DNA of 64,000 nucleotides from ZLKRG08 sp046094385 (GCA_046094385.1 JBJTHJ010000057.1:1-64000), one strand, 5' to 3'. Counted from the first letter of the stretch, positions 7,368 through 17,442 are shown. Notes: a model not told the origin generated them from the sequence alone. Made by a program: numbers and translations.

Positions 7368-8315
7368 TTAGAGCTTGGGATCTAAGACGATTTTGCCTGT
7401 GGTCTCGCGCTTTAACATCGCTTTATGAGCATCGATTGCTTTGCTTAGCGGATACGTTGCACCGATTACTGGCTTTAAATTTCCAGAGATAACTAAGTTA
7501 AATAGCTCTTCGATCACATCGTTGAGTAATACCTTATTACCAAAGCAATGTGCCAACCAAAATCCAGTTATGGTTTTACTGCCACCCATTAATGACGCTG
7601 GATTTATAGATGCGCTAGGCGTTCGCGAAGCCATTCCGTAGACAATCAACCTACCGAATGGCGCTAGTACCTCTAGTGAAATATCTGTGGTCTTGCCCCC
7701 GACCATCTCGAGCACCAAATCAACTGGCTTTCCATCATTTGCTTTAAGGAGATTCTCTTTTAGATTATCGGTATTTGAATCGATCACTTGATCGGCACCT
7801 AGGTCTTTTGCCAGCTTCTTCTTGGCATCACTAGAAGTTACGGCAATTACGTTAGCCCCCCAAAGTTTCGCCAATTGAATAGCCAGACTACCAACACCGC
7901 CAGCTGCAGCATGAACTACTACGGTTTCGCCAGCTTTCAAATGCCCAACTGTCTTTAGAATATGCCACGCTGTTGTTCCTTGCACCAACATACATAGCGC
8001 TTGGCCATCAGTCACACCATCTGGAATCGGAATTAGAGAACTCTCAGGTGCCACTGCAAGTTGCGCATAGCCACCACCGGATACTGGAGCTAAATATCTT
8101 TTACCATCCACAGTTCCGGTAACTTCAAGACCTGGTATCAAAGGTAACTTCTGCGCAGAGAGATAAGAATTTTCAGTCTGGTGGGTATCCGCGTAATTAA
8201 TTCCGATAGCGGTCACGTCAATTAATGCTTCATCTTTGCTTGCCACGGGATCGGCAAGTTCGACCAGATTCATTACTTCAGGTCCACCGAATTGAGTTAT
8301 TTGAATTGCTTTCAT
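7368..8315 (-). CDS. Zinc-independent quinone oxidoreductase (MDR superfamily)
   Basis: 315 residues with a GroES-like N-terminal domain and a Rossmann domain marked by VHAAAGGVGSLAIQLAKLWGANVIAVTSS near 128-156, the NADPH-binding signature of QOR/zeta-crystallin-type reductases. The structural and catalytic zinc ligands of alcohol dehydrogenases are missing. It probably reduces quinones or enones with NADPH. It begins 12 bases after typA ends and may be cotranscribed with it; the physiological substrate is unknown. Confidence 0.85.
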   Translation of the reverse strand: MKAIQITQFGGPEVMNLVELADPVASKDEALIDVTAIGINYADTHQTENSYLSAQKLPLIPGLEVTGTVDGKRYLAPVSGGGYAQLAVAPESSLIPIPDGVTDGQALCMLVQGTTAWHILKTVGHLKAGETVVVHAAAGGVGSLAIQLAKLWGANVIAVTSSDAKKKLAKDLGADQVIDSNTDNLKENLLKANDGKPVDLVLEMVGGKTTDISLEVLAPFGRLIVYGMASRTPSASINPASLMGGSKTITGFWLAHCFGNKVLLNDVIEELFNLVISGNLKPVIGATYPLSKAIDAHKAMLKRETTGKIVLDPKL

Positions 8316-8327
8316 TAGTAGCTCCCC

Positions 8328-10232
8328 TTAGGAGTTCTGATTCGCTTTCTTGGCGCGAGATGCTGCGCGAGCGCGTTCGCCCTGATCCAAAATTACTTTG
8401 CGGATACGCACTACAGCTGGCGTTACCTCTACGCATTCATCTTCGGCGCAGAATTCCAGCGCACCCTCCATATTAAGTCGCTTAGGCGGAATCAACTTCT
8501 CGGCCTCATCGCTACCGGATGCGCGCATATTGGTTAGCTTCTTTTCGCGAACTGCATTGACATCCATGTCATCAGCACGCGAATTCTCTCCGATGACCAT
8601 GCCTTCATAAACTTCCATGCCCGGTTCAATGAAGATCGTTCCGCGTTCTTGAATTGCCGCAATCGCATAAGAGGTAGCGATGCCACGACGATCTGCAACC
8701 AATGAACCCGTAGGTCTGGTGCGCAATTCGCCATGCCATGGTTCATATCCATCAAAGACATGGTGAAGTAATCCCGTGCCACGAGTCTCAGTCAAGAACT
8801 CAGTGCGAAAACCGATCAAGCCACGTGATGGCACACGCCAATCCAAACGAATCCAGCCAGTGCCGTGATTGACCATCTGCTCCATGCGACCTTTGCGAAG
8901 CGCCATCAACTGAGTAATTACGCCTAAATACTCTTCTGGCGCATCGATAGTCAAACGCTCCATCGGTTCATTCAATTTTCCATCGATCATCTTGGTAACC
9001 ACTTGTGGCTTACCAACTGTTAACTCAAAGCCTTCACGCTTCATGATCTCAACCAAAACCGCCAACTGCAGCTCACCGCGGCCCTGTACTTCCCAAGCAT
9101 CTGGGCGATCGGTGTTGAAGATGCGAAGTGATACGTTGCCGATCAACTCTTTATCAAGGCGATCCTTTACTTGGCGTGCAGTTAGCAACTTTCCAGATTG
9201 ACCTGCAAGCGGTGAGGTGTTGATACCAATGGTCATCGAAATCGATGGATCATCCACAGTAATTAAAGGTAACGGATAGGAATTCTCGGCATCTGCCAGC
9301 GTTTCACCCAAGGTAATGGTTTCAATGCCTGCAATCGCAATAATGTCACCTGGCCCTGCCTTTTCAGCTGGCACACGTTCAAGCGCTTCAGTCATCAATA
9401 GCTCTGAGATCTTCACTTTGGCAATCGAACCATCAGTTTTAATCCAAGAAACTGTCTGACCTTTTGAGATCTCACCTTCATGCACGCGACAGAGCGCCAA
9501 ACGGCCAAGGTAAGGAGACGAATCTAAATTTGTAACGTGGGCCTGTAGCGGCGCACCTTCATGATATTTCGGCGCTGGAATTGTGTTGTAGATGGTTTCA
9601 AAGAGCACATCTAGATTCTCTTCATCGGGCAGTCCGCCATTTTCCGGACGACTTAACGATGCGCGTCCAGCTTTGGCAGATGCATAGACCACCGGAAACT
9701 CAATCTGATCTTCAGTGGCATCCAAATCTAAGAACAATTCATATGCCTCATCAACTACCTCTGCGATTCGAGAATCTGGTCGATCTACTTTATTGATCAC
9801 CAAAATCACTGGCAGATTCTTTGATAGCGCCTTTCGCAGCACGAAACGTGTTTGTGGCAATGGACCTTCGGATGCATCAACCAACAAGATCACGCCATCG
9901 ACCATCTCGAGTCCGCGTTCTACCTCGCCACCGAAATCTGCGTGGCCAGGAGTATCAATAATGTTGATTACCTTGTCGCCACGCTTTACTGCGGTGTTCT
10001 TGGCAAGGATCGTGATGCCCTTTTCGCGTTCTAGGTCCATCGAATCCATCATTCGATCTTGGCCCTCTTCTTGCTTCTTATGGGCTGCGAATGCACCTGA
10101 TTGCCACAACATCGCATCGACCAAAGTGGTCTTGCCATGATCTACGTGTGCGATGATCGCAACATTTCGAATTGAATCGCGGCTCTTTACTGGTAGCGCT
10201 TTTAAGTGCTCTTGTTTGAAAATTTTAGACAT
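8328..10232 (-). CDS. typA: Ribosome-associated GTPase TypA/BipA
   Basis: 634 residues from the chosen start. G motifs are visible: P-loop AHVDHGKTTLVD, DTPGHADFGGE and NKVDRPDSR, followed by the EF-G-like domains II, III and V and the unique C-terminal domain (YEGMVIGENSRADDMDVN). TypA binds the 70S ribosome and supports 50S assembly and stress growth. The ORF extends nine codons further upstream (10259), but the start at 10232 (MSKIFKQEHLK) is preferred because it overlaps the ychF stop by only eight bases and the extra residues look non-native. Confidence 0.96.
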   Translation of the reverse strand: MSKIFKQEHLKALPVKSRDSIRNVAIIAHVDHGKTTLVDAMLWQSGAFAAHKKQEEGQDRMMDSMDLEREKGITILAKNTAVKRGDKVINIIDTPGHADFGGEVERGLEMVDGVILLVDASEGPLPQTRFVLRKALSKNLPVILVINKVDRPDSRIAEVVDEAYELFLDLDATEDQIEFPVVYASAKAGRASLSRPENGGLPDEENLDVLFETIYNTIPAPKYHEGAPLQAHVTNLDSSPYLGRLALCRVHEGEISKGQTVSWIKTDGSIAKVKISELLMTEALERVPAEKAGPGDIIAIAGIETITLGETLADAENSYPLPLITVDDPSISMTIGINTSPLAGQSGKLLTARQVKDRLDKELIGNVSLRIFNTDRPDAWEVQGRGELQLAVLVEIMKREGFELTVGKPQVVTKMIDGKLNEPMERLTIDAPEEYLGVITQLMALRKGRMEQMVNHGTGWIRLDWRVPSRGLIGFRTEFLTETRGTGLLHHVFDGYEPWHGELRTRPTGSLVADRRGIATSYAIAAIQERGTIFIEPGMEVYEGMVIGENSRADDMDVNAVREKKLTNMRASGSDEAEKLIPPKRLNMEGALEFCAEDECVEVTPAVVRIRKVILDQGERARAASRAKKANQNS

Positions 10233-11298
10233 TAAATCTGAACTCCACAACGTCGCCATCTTGCATTACATAGTCTTTGCCTTCCATGCGCACCTTGCCA
10301 TTTTCTTTGGCTGTTTGCATAGAACCGAACTCCACCAAATCTGCAAAATGTACAACTTCGGCTTTGATGAAACCTTTTTGGAAATCGGTGTGAATCACAC
10401 CGGCCGCAACTGGTGCGGTGTCACCTTTATGAATAGTCCAAGCACGCGCCTCTTTCGGGCCAGCAGTCAAATAAGTTTGTAAACCTAATGTGTTAAAGCC
10501 AACTCGGGCGAGCGTTGCAAGTCCTGGTTCTTTTAGACCAATTGATTCGAGCAACTCTTTTGCATCTTCGTCCGGAAGTTCTGCAAGTTCTGCCTCAGTC
10601 TTAGCGTCTAAAAAGATCGCTTCTGATGGCGCCACTAATGCCTGCAGCTTATTGCGCAACTCTTGATCATTCAGCTCTGCTGCATCAACATTGAAAACAT
10701 AAAGAAAAGGTTTGGCAGTAAGTAGGTGAGTCTCTTTTAATAGTTCCAAATCTAAATCAGCAGATGAAATTGGTTTGCCAGATTCTAAAACTGCATTGGC
10801 TTTCTTAAGTTCTTCAAGCAATGCAGCTCTCTCTTTATTCTGGCGCGCTTCCTTCTCAATACGCGGTAGCGCCTTTTCTATTGATTGCAAATCTGCGAGC
10901 GCCAATTCGGTATTGATGGTTTCGATATCACTTGCTGGATCGACGCGACCATCAACGTGAACTACATCCCCATCGCTAAAGACTCGGATGACTTGGCAGA
11001 TGGTATCGGTTTCTCTGATATTTGCCAAGAATTTATTGCCAAGGCCCGCACCTTCGGATGCACCCTTTACTATTCCGGCGATATCAACGAACGATACGGT
11101 TGCGGGGAGAATCTCTTGAGAGCCGAAGATCTTTGCCAAAACTTTCAAGCGCTCATCAGGAACACCTACGACTCCAACGTTTGGCTCAATGGTGGCAAAT
11201 GGGTAATTAGCTGCCAATACATTGTTCTTGGTGAGCGCATTAAACAACGTGGATTTTCCGACATTGGGAAGTCCCACGATTCCGATAGATAGGCTCAC
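10225..11298 (-). CDS. ychF: Redox-regulated ATPase YchF (Obg family)
   Basis: 357 residues. The P-loop GLPNVGKSTLFNAL is at the N-terminus, a coiled-coil insertion lies around 130-200 and a C-terminal TGS domain ends in KDYVMQDGDVVEFRFNV. YchF is an OLA1-type P-loop protein that prefers ATP, binds ribosomes and affects oxidative-stress responses. Its stop overlaps the typA start, so the two translation-associated NTPases are probably co-expressed. Confidence 0.97.
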   Translation of the reverse strand: MSLSIGIVGLPNVGKSTLFNALTKNNVLAANYPFATIEPNVGVVGVPDERLKVLAKIFGSQEILPATVSFVDIAGIVKGASEGAGLGNKFLANIRETDTICQVIRVFSDGDVVHVDGRVDPASDIETINTELALADLQSIEKALPRIEKEARQNKERAALLEELKKANAVLESGKPISSADLDLELLKETHLLTAKPFLYVFNVDAAELNDQELRNKLQALVAPSEAIFLDAKTEAELAELPDEDAKELLESIGLKEPGLATLARVGFNTLGLQTYLTAGPKEARAWTIHKGDTAPVAAGVIHTDFQKGFIKAEVVHFADLVEFGSMQTAKENGKVRMEGKDYVMQDGDVVEFRFNV

Positions 11299-11349
11299 AA
11301 GGAGTAGAGCCTACGGGGAAATGTCAGGGCGACTTGCCATGATTGCCCT

Positions 11350-12465
11350 ATGCAGACCGATTTCACATTGATTATCGGGATCTTAATCGGGGTCTTTAGC
11401 GGTGTCGCCCTGGGATTTTTCATCGCAAAGTCCCGCTTCCAATCAAATCAAAACGTCAATCAAAGTATTGGCACCAATCCTGATACTGCAGTAATCAACG
11501 CCACCATCAATGCGCTCAAAGAGAAGATTGAAAAGCTCGAATCAGATGGCAGACGCATCGAAGTTAGCAGAGCCGAAATCGACGGCAAACTCTTTAACCA
11601 ACTTAGCCATTTGAGCCAAATCCACGAGTTGGGCGTCAAAGAAACCCAGAAATTGGCAGGCGCGCTTGGTTCATCTCAAACTCGAGGAAAGTATGGTGAG
11701 GCCCAATTAGAAAATATCTTGCGCTATGCCGGTCTAAAAGAGGGTATTGATTTTGAAGTTCAGACCTCTCTTTCAGATCAATCGGGCATTCCAGATGTGA
11801 TTGTCCACATGGCCGAGAAACTAGATCTATATATTGATTCCAAATTTCCTTACGCCAGATATTTTGAAGCTATCAATACCGAAGATGCGCAAGCACGCAA
11901 AGATTTAATGGCCTTGCATGCAAGTGATCTAATGGGCCATGTAGATACGCTCTCGAAACGTAAATATGACAGCGCTAAAACTTCAGCAAATTTTGTGGTT
12001 CTCTTTGCGCCCTTCGAATCGATCTTGGCAGAGGCTTTAATCGCCAAACCAACGCTCCTTGAATCTGCTTTTGAAAAGCGCGTGGTAATCGCTACCCCAT
12101 CTACTCTGCTTGGGATGTTACGTACCGTAAAACTCGGGATAGATAGAAGCGCCCTTGCAAATAGTGCAGAAGAGATTCGTGATATCGCAACAAAATTGGT
12201 CGCTAAATTGATTACCAATTACGAACATATCTCCACAGTCAGTAAGCGTCTAAATAGCACGGTTACCGCATTTAACTCTTTGGTAGGTAATGTCGAATCA
12301 ACTGTCACTGCGCCAGTAAAAGCGATGATTGAAAAGGGGATCACTAGCGATGCCTTACCTGAGCTACCGACCGTTGAGACCCGAGCACGCGATTTAAATG
12401 GCTTAGATTCGACTGATACCACTCACGCCATTAAAGTTGAATCCGAACGCAAGGAGCAAGAATGA
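11350..12465 (+). CDS. rmuC: DNA recombination protein RmuC
   Basis: 371 residues: an N-terminal membrane helix (about 5-27), a short coiled coil (about 50-80) and the RmuC nuclease-like domain with TRGKYGEAQLENILRYAGL near 110-130 and DSKFPYARYFEA. RmuC limits recombination at inverted repeats in E. coli; the domain belongs to the PD-(D/E)XK group. It is 51 bases from the divergent ychF. The next gene starts inside its stop region (ATGATG), so the two are coupled. Confidence 0.93.
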   Translation: MQTDFTLIIGILIGVFSGVALGFFIAKSRFQSNQNVNQSIGTNPDTAVINATINALKEKIEKLESDGRRIEVSRAEIDGKLFNQLSHLSQIHELGVKETQKLAGALGSSQTRGKYGEAQLENILRYAGLKEGIDFEVQTSLSDQSGIPDVIVHMAEKLDLYIDSKFPYARYFEAINTEDAQARKDLMALHASDLMGHVDTLSKRKYDSAKTSANFVVLFAPFESILAEALIAKPTLLESAFEKRVVIATPSTLLGMLRTVKLGIDRSALANSAEEIRDIATKLVAKLITNYEHISTVSKRLNSTVTAFNSLVGNVESTVTAPVKAMIEKGITSDALPELPTVETRARDLNGLDSTDTTHAIKVESERKEQE

Positions 12466-12860
12466 TGGAATTAAGCAAGATCAAATTGAAGAAAGAGGGG
12501 GTCGCTACCTTGCAATCCTTCTTTATCTTTATCTTTGCCTCCTTAGAGCATCTCTTCCGCCAAAGCTATGGCATCGTCACCGGTTTGATCTTGTTTGCAG
12601 TAGCGGTACTTGGCAATCGTTTCGGCAGAGCAGGCGTTGCTTATGTTGCAGCGGTAACTCCACCAATTGCTTTTGCCGCAACCGCACTCTTCTGGTCTTT
12701 GCTTGCTTACAACATTCACATCACCAAAGTGGCGGTTGATTTGATTGGTTCACTTGCTTCAATCGCACCTTGGATGATTCTTGGTGCAGCATATGGTTGG
12801 TATACCTTCTTAAACCAAAGGGCTAAACGTAAAGTTGCAGATGCCAGGAGCCGTGCTTAG
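12462..12860 (+). CDS. Small membrane protein (possibly DUF6542)
   Basis: 132 residues with three or four predicted membrane helices and a basic C-terminus (NQRAKRKVADARSRA). An AAGGAG ribosome binding site at 12451-12456 supports the start; the ATG overlaps the rmuC stop and is followed by a second in-frame ATG. A small membrane protein at this position beside ychF and ispH is common in actinobacteria and has been labelled DUF6542; I cannot confirm that assignment. It converges on ispH with only three bases between. Function unknown. Confidence 0.75.
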   Translation: MMELSKIKLKKEGVATLQSFFIFIFASLEHLFRQSYGIVTGLILFAVAVLGNRFGRAGVAYVAAVTPPIAFAATALFWSLLAYNIHITKVAVDLIGSLASIAPWMILGAAYGWYTFLNQRAKRKVADARSRA

Positions 12861-12863
12861 TAA

Positions 12864-13814
12864 CTAAGCCTTCTTTAAATCTTTTCTTAGCTCGCGTGGT
12901 AATGAGAACAATAAACTCTCTTCTTTCGCGGTAACGGTCTCTACTTTGCCAAATCCGTGATCTGCTAGCCACTTAAGGAGATCTTCTACCAATAGCTCAG
13001 GTACCGATGCGCCACTTGAGACGCCGACAGTCTCTACGTTAATTAACCACTCTGGATTGGCCTCAGCTGCATAATCGATTAGATAGGCATGTTTCGCACC
13101 ATATTCCAAAGCCACTTCTACCAAGCGAACCGAGTTTGAAGAGTTCGTCGAGCCGACAACCAAAACCAAATCACAATTGAGTGCGATCTGTTTCATCGCC
13201 TCTTGGCGATTTTGAGTTGCATAACAGATGTCATCTGATGGTGGATCGATTATCTCCGGGAAACGTTTCTTTAGCTCCGCGACAGTCTCCATGGTTTCAT
13301 CGACACTTAAAGTGGTCTGAGATAACCAAGCTAATTTCTTTCCAGGTTTTGGTTGCACCGTGCGCGCCATCTCTACGCCTTCAATCACCGTAACTCGACC
13401 TGGCGCTTCACCTGCTGTTCCTTCGACCTCTTCGTGGCCATCATGTCCAATCATGATGATCTCTAAGTCCTCTGCGGCATAACGTTTTGCTTCGTTATGA
13501 ACTTTAGTTACCAATGGGCAAGTTGCATCGATGGTCTTTAAGCTGCGCGCTTGGGAATCCGCGTGAACTTGGGGTGATACTCCGTGTGCACTAAAGACCA
13601 CGGTGGCACCTTCTGGAATCTCATTGACCTCTTCGACAAAAATTGCGCCTTGTTTCTCTAAAGATTCGACTACATATTTGTTATGCACGATCTGCTTACG
13701 CACATAAACTGGCGCCCCATAAAGTTCAAGCGCTTTCTGAACGGTTACCACTGCGCGATCTACGCCAGCGCAATAGCCACGTGGCGCAGCTAGGAGTACC
13801 TTCTTCGAAGTCAT
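12864..13814 (-). CDS. ispH: 4-hydroxy-3-methylbut-2-enyl diphosphate reductase
   Basis: 316 residues. The three [4Fe-4S] cysteines C15 (PRGYCAG), C99 (DATCP) and C197 (DDICYATQNRQ) and the substrate-binding histidines in FSAHGVSP and GHDGHEEVEG are intact. It catalyses the last step of the MEP pathway, giving IPP and DMAPP. Together with ispE and uppS elsewhere in the window this shows a MEP-based isoprenoid and undecaprenyl route. It is divergent from xseA with 27 bases between start codons. Confidence 0.98.
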   Translation of the reverse strand: MTSKKVLLAAPRGYCAGVDRAVVTVQKALELYGAPVYVRKQIVHNKYVVESLEKQGAIFVEEVNEIPEGATVVFSAHGVSPQVHADSQARSLKTIDATCPLVTKVHNEAKRYAAEDLEIIMIGHDGHEEVEGTAGEAPGRVTVIEGVEMARTVQPKPGKKLAWLSQTTLSVDETMETVAELKKRFPEIIDPPSDDICYATQNRQEAMKQIALNCDLVLVVGSTNSSNSVRLVEVALEYGAKHAYLIDYAAEANPEWLINVETVGVSSGASVPELLVEDLLKWLADHGFGKVETVTAKEESLLFSLPRELRKDLKKA

Positions 13815-13841
13815 GTTGGCTCATTGTATTAGGCTCACCGC

Positions 13842-14966
13842 ATGCTGGAAAATTCAGAGGAACAACCCGCACCGGTTCGCGTAATCTCCGAATTAATCAA
13901 GGAATATATCGATGCGCTTGGTCCAATCTGGATCGAAGGTGAGCTATCTCAAATAAACTCACGAAAAGATTTCACATATATGGTGCTTCGTGATTCCAGT
14001 GTAGATATGAGCATATCTATTGCCTGCCCATCAGGAATCTTTCGAAAGAACTCAATCAATGAGAATGCGCGGGTAAAAATCTTCGCTAAACCATCTTGGT
14101 ACTCCAAAAATGGCTCTATCTCATTCTGGGTCCGAGAAATCAAAGAGGTCGGAGTTGGCGAACTATTACTCCGACTTGAGATGCTCAAGAATCTATTGGC
14201 GGCCGAAGGCCTATTCGATGCCAAATGGAAACAAAAGCTCCCACTGCTTCCAAATAAAGTTGGTTTGATCTGTGGGCGCAATAGTGACGCCGAGAAAGAT
14301 GTTCTTGAGAATGCCAAACGACGCTGGCCGGCGGTGCAATTTGAATTACGCGAAGTGGCAGTTCAAGGGTCGGCAGCAGTAATCGAAGTTAGCGCAGCGC
14401 TCAGAGAGTTAGAAGCAGACCCGGAGGTAGATGTCATCATCATTACCCGTGGCGGCGGTTCATTTGAGGATCTCTTGCCTTTTAGCGATGAGGGTCTAGT
14501 TCGATTAGCAGCCGCTTGTAAAACCCCGATTGTCAGTGCGATTGGCCACGAAAAGGATTCACCGTTACTTGATCTAGTTGCAGATTACCGTGCATCTACT
14601 CCAACCGATGCTGGCAAGAAAGTGGTCCCAGATTTAAATGAAGAGCTACAATTGATCCAAGCTCTTCGAAATCGCGCTTTGCATACATTAAACATGCGTC
14701 TGGACCGTGAATTTGATCGGATAAAATCTCTATTCGATCGACGGATTGCATTTGTCCATCGCATAAACCGCGCCGAGGAAGATTTAAACCACCTGCTGGC
14801 CCGAGTCCGCTCGTTATCACCGCAATCAACCCTCGAACGCGGTTACGCAGTGGTCCAACGAAAAGATGGCCAAGCGGTAAGAAAGACCAGCGATGTCTCC
14901 GTGGGTGACAAAGTTCGCATCCGTCTTGCAAGCGGGCAATTACCTGCAACTATTGAGAGCGAGTAA
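13842..14966 (+). CDS. xseA: Exodeoxyribonuclease VII large subunit
   Basis: 374 residues: an N-terminal OB-fold (about 7-100), the catalytic core with IITRGGGSFEDLLPFSDEG and AIGHEKDSPLLDLVADYRAST, a coiled-coil segment and the C-terminal RGYAVVQRKDG strand region. It is somewhat short for the family because the central coiled-coil region is reduced. With XseB it degrades single-stranded DNA from both ends to acid-soluble oligonucleotides. xseB follows nine bases later. Confidence 0.95.
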   Translation: MLENSEEQPAPVRVISELIKEYIDALGPIWIEGELSQINSRKDFTYMVLRDSSVDMSISIACPSGIFRKNSINENARVKIFAKPSWYSKNGSISFWVREIKEVGVGELLLRLEMLKNLLAAEGLFDAKWKQKLPLLPNKVGLICGRNSDAEKDVLENAKRRWPAVQFELREVAVQGSAAVIEVSAALRELEADPEVDVIIITRGGGSFEDLLPFSDEGLVRLAAACKTPIVSAIGHEKDSPLLDLVADYRASTPTDAGKKVVPDLNEELQLIQALRNRALHTLNMRLDREFDRIKSLFDRRIAFVHRINRAEEDLNHLLARVRSLSPQSTLERGYAVVQRKDGQAVRKTSDVSVGDKVRIRLASGQLPATIESE

Positions 14967-14975
14967 ATTACTTTC

Positions 14976-15164
14976 ATGGCCAGCAAAATCTCTTACGAAG
15001 AGGCTCGCGAAGAATTATCAAAAATCGTCGAGCAATTGGAATCTGGCAAAGCAACTCTAGAAGAATCCTTAAAGCTATGGGAACGTGGCGAAGAGCTTGC
15101 CAAGATCTGCCAAGAATGGCTAGATGGCGTCAAACAGAAATTGGTAAAGCCTGATGCCATTTAA
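14976..15164 (+). CDS. xseB: Exodeoxyribonuclease VII small subunit
   Basis: 62-residue XseB with the family pattern SYEEAREELSKIVEQLESG followed by LEESLKLWERGEELAKIC. It forms helical hairpins that dock on the XseA coiled coil. It starts nine bases after xseA, and its last codons overlap the start of the fumarase gene by 11 bases. Confidence 0.95.
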   Translation: MASKISYEEAREELSKIVEQLESGKATLEESLKLWERGEELAKICQEWLDGVKQKLVKPDAI

Positions 15165-16806
15165 TTACGAGGATCTACTACCCATCGGTGAAGATCAAAC
15201 AAAATACCGTTTGCTAACCACCGAAGGTGTAAAGCGCGTAAAGCATGGGGATTTAGAGTTCCTAGAGATCGAACCCGAGGTAATCACAAAATTAACCGAA
15301 GTGGCGATACACGATATCAACCATTACTTGCGAAGTGCGCACCTGCAGCAATTGGCAAATATCTTAAAAGATCCTGAAAGTTCACCAAATGATCGCTTCG
15401 TTGCCCTGGATCTACTTAAGAATGCAAATATCTCAGCTGGTGGTGTATTGCCTATGTGCCAAGACACTGGCACCGCGCTTGTGATGGGAAAGAAAGGTCA
15501 ATTTGTTCTAACCAAGGGCAAAGATGAGCGTTCGATCTCCGAAGGCGTCTACAACGCTTACACCAACTTGAATCTTCGCTATTCACAAATGGCCCCATTA
15601 AATATGTGGGATGAGAAGAACACCGGAAATAACCTGCCCGCCCAAGTTGAAATCTATGCAGACTCAGATCATCAAGACGAATACAACTTTCTATTCATCG
15701 CCAAAGGTGGCGGCAGCGCCAATAAATCCTTCCTCTACCAAGAGACTAAAGCGGTATTAAATAAGGATGCTTTCTATCCGTGGCTAGAAGAGAAATTACG
15801 TTCAATAGGAACTGCTGCTTGTCCGCCTTATCACTTGGCGATCGTGGTCGGTGGCACTAGCGCTGAACACACTTTGAAGACCGCCAAGCTAGCATCAACC
15901 AAATATCTGGATTCCTTGCCAACTACTGGAGATGCCGCAACCGGTAGAGCATTCCGAGATCCTGAAGTTGAGCAAGAAGTCTTTAAAATCACGCAACAAC
16001 TTGGAATTGGTGCTCAGTTTGGTGGCAAATATTTCTGCCACGATGTTCGCGTAATCAGATTGCCACGACATGGCGCATCGCTACCGATTGCTATTGCCGT
16101 CTCCTGTTCGGCAGATCGCCAAGCCAAAGCGAAAATCACCAAAGATGGGGTATTTATCGAGGATTTAGAGCGCGATCCAGTTCACTTTCTTCCCGACACC
16201 ACCGATGAGCATCTTGATGATCAAGTAGTGAAAATTGATCTGAACCAACCTATGTCAGAGGTGCGCGCTGAATTATCTAAATATCCAGTGAAGACTCGAC
16301 TTGCTCTTACTGGAACCATGGTTGTCGCACGTGATTTGGCGCATGCCAAAATCAAAGAGTTAATCGATGCGGGCAAAGAGATGCCAGATTATCTTCAAAA
16401 GTACGCGGTCTACTACGCAGGTCCAGCAAAGACGCCAGCAGGTCTTGCTTCAGGATCTTTCGGACCAACCACCGCTGGTCGCATGGATTCATATGTCGAA
16501 TACTTCCAATCTAAAGGTGGATCTCTTGTGATGTTGGCAAAAGGTAATCGCTCTAAGCAGGTTACCGATGCTTGCCAGAAAAATGGCGGTTTTTATCTGG
16601 GATCAATTGGCGGTCCAGCTGCGCGCTTGGCACAAGATTGCATTAAGAAGGTAGAGGTGCTTGATTTTGAGGAGCTAGGCATGGAGGCGGTCTGGAAGAT
16701 AGAGGTTGAAGATTTCCCAGCTTTCATCGTGGTTGACGATAAGGGAAATGATTTTTTTGCTGAGACTGCAAAGCCCTTGAAGATCGGCAATCGGCCAGAG
16801 ATCTAA
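15154..16806 (+). CDS. fumA: Class I fumarate hydratase (iron-sulfur type)
   Basis: 550 residues, the full single-chain length of FumA/FumB-type enzymes. The three cluster cysteines are C102 (LPMCQDTGT), C223 (AACPPYH) and C318 (AVSCSADRQ). The C-terminal beta domain contains TAGRMDSYVEYFQSKGG and GSIGGPAARLAQD. It interconverts fumarate and malate in the TCA cycle, and the [4Fe-4S] cluster makes it oxygen- and superoxide-sensitive. It overlaps xseB by 11 bases. Whether a class II FumC exists elsewhere cannot be seen here. After it, 16807-16839 is AT-rich without a hairpin. Confidence 0.95.
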   Translation: MPFNYEDLLPIGEDQTKYRLLTTEGVKRVKHGDLEFLEIEPEVITKLTEVAIHDINHYLRSAHLQQLANILKDPESSPNDRFVALDLLKNANISAGGVLPMCQDTGTALVMGKKGQFVLTKGKDERSISEGVYNAYTNLNLRYSQMAPLNMWDEKNTGNNLPAQVEIYADSDHQDEYNFLFIAKGGGSANKSFLYQETKAVLNKDAFYPWLEEKLRSIGTAACPPYHLAIVVGGTSAEHTLKTAKLASTKYLDSLPTTGDAATGRAFRDPEVEQEVFKITQQLGIGAQFGGKYFCHDVRVIRLPRHGASLPIAIAVSCSADRQAKAKITKDGVFIEDLERDPVHFLPDTTDEHLDDQVVKIDLNQPMSEVRAELSKYPVKTRLALTGTMVVARDLAHAKIKELIDAGKEMPDYLQKYAVYYAGPAKTPAGLASGSFGPTTAGRMDSYVEYFQSKGGSLVMLAKGNRSKQVTDACQKNGGFYLGSIGGPAARLAQDCIKKVEVLDFEELGMEAVWKIEVEDFPAFIVVDDKGNDFFAETAKPLKIGNRPEI

Positions 16807-16839
16807 AACTATAATTATTTAAAATTATTTTTTAAATTA

Positions 16840-17442
16840 TTAATAAGCGCCGCGAGCGTTATGTCTTGCTAGTGCGCGACAAGGGCTTGAATAACGCTTA
16901 TCGATGTAATTAAGGCCCCAACGGATCTGGGTTACTGGATTAGTTCTCCAATCAGAGCCAATTGATTCCATCTTGATTGCTGGATAGGCCTGTGGAATAC
17001 CGTGTGCGCCGGAGCGATAGTTATGTGCTTTGTAATTCCAATGAGATTCACGAGTCCAAAGCCTTACCAAGCACTGTTGCTGAGTGGTGTTCCAGCGTTT
17101 GTACTCAGCGCGAATGATTCGGATCGCCACCTCTTTGGCGCCCTTGGGGGTTCGGGCTAGTTCAATTTGACGTGCTGCAAAGGAGACCGCCCGGAGATCG
17201 ATCGCGGTGACCTTGGTATTGAAATCAAAAGTTGCATAGAGCGAAGCCACCTGCTGATCCGGGGTATCGCTCTCCTCGTGGCCAGCTGCAATTAGCGCCG
17301 ACTCCTTCTTGACATCCGGCAGGGTCAAAAGTGAGGTCATGGGAAACTCAAGACCATAGGAGCTAGGGGTTGCGCTCGAGATGAAGATCATCGAAGCGAT
17401 CAATACCCAGGTAGCCCTGACCCGATCGAACTTAAATTTCAT
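16840..17442 (-). CDS. Secreted lysozyme-fold protein (lytic transglycosylase-like)
   Basis: 200 residues with an N-terminal signal peptide (basic start, hydrophobic core, about 30 residues). The C-terminal 80 residues resemble the transglycosylase / aggregation-promoting-factor C-terminal domain of actinobacteria: a catalytic-type Glu in WTRESHW, then GAHGIPQA, NPVTQIRWGLNYI and RYSSPCRAL. It likely cleaves peptidoglycan or remodels the cell surface. A similar gene next to PIN-PhoH is common in actinobacteria. Its 170-base leader is structured and could carry a riboswitch (separate entry). Confidence 0.82.
   Translation of the reverse strand: MKFKFDRVRATWVLIASMIFISSATPSSYGLEFPMTSLLTLPDVKKESALIAAGHEESDTPDQQVASLYATFDFNTKVTAIDLRAVSFAARQIELARTPKGAKEVAIRIIRAEYKRWNTTQQQCLVRLWTRESHWNYKAHNYRSGAHGIPQAYPAIKMESIGSDWRTNPVTQIRWGLNYIDKRYSSPCRALARHNARGAY

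Noticed and set aside
9715..10140. Long plus-strand ORF (141 codons) opposite typA
   Set aside because: It is an antisense shadow of a well-conserved GTPase; the translation is Ser/Thr/Arg-rich with no domain.
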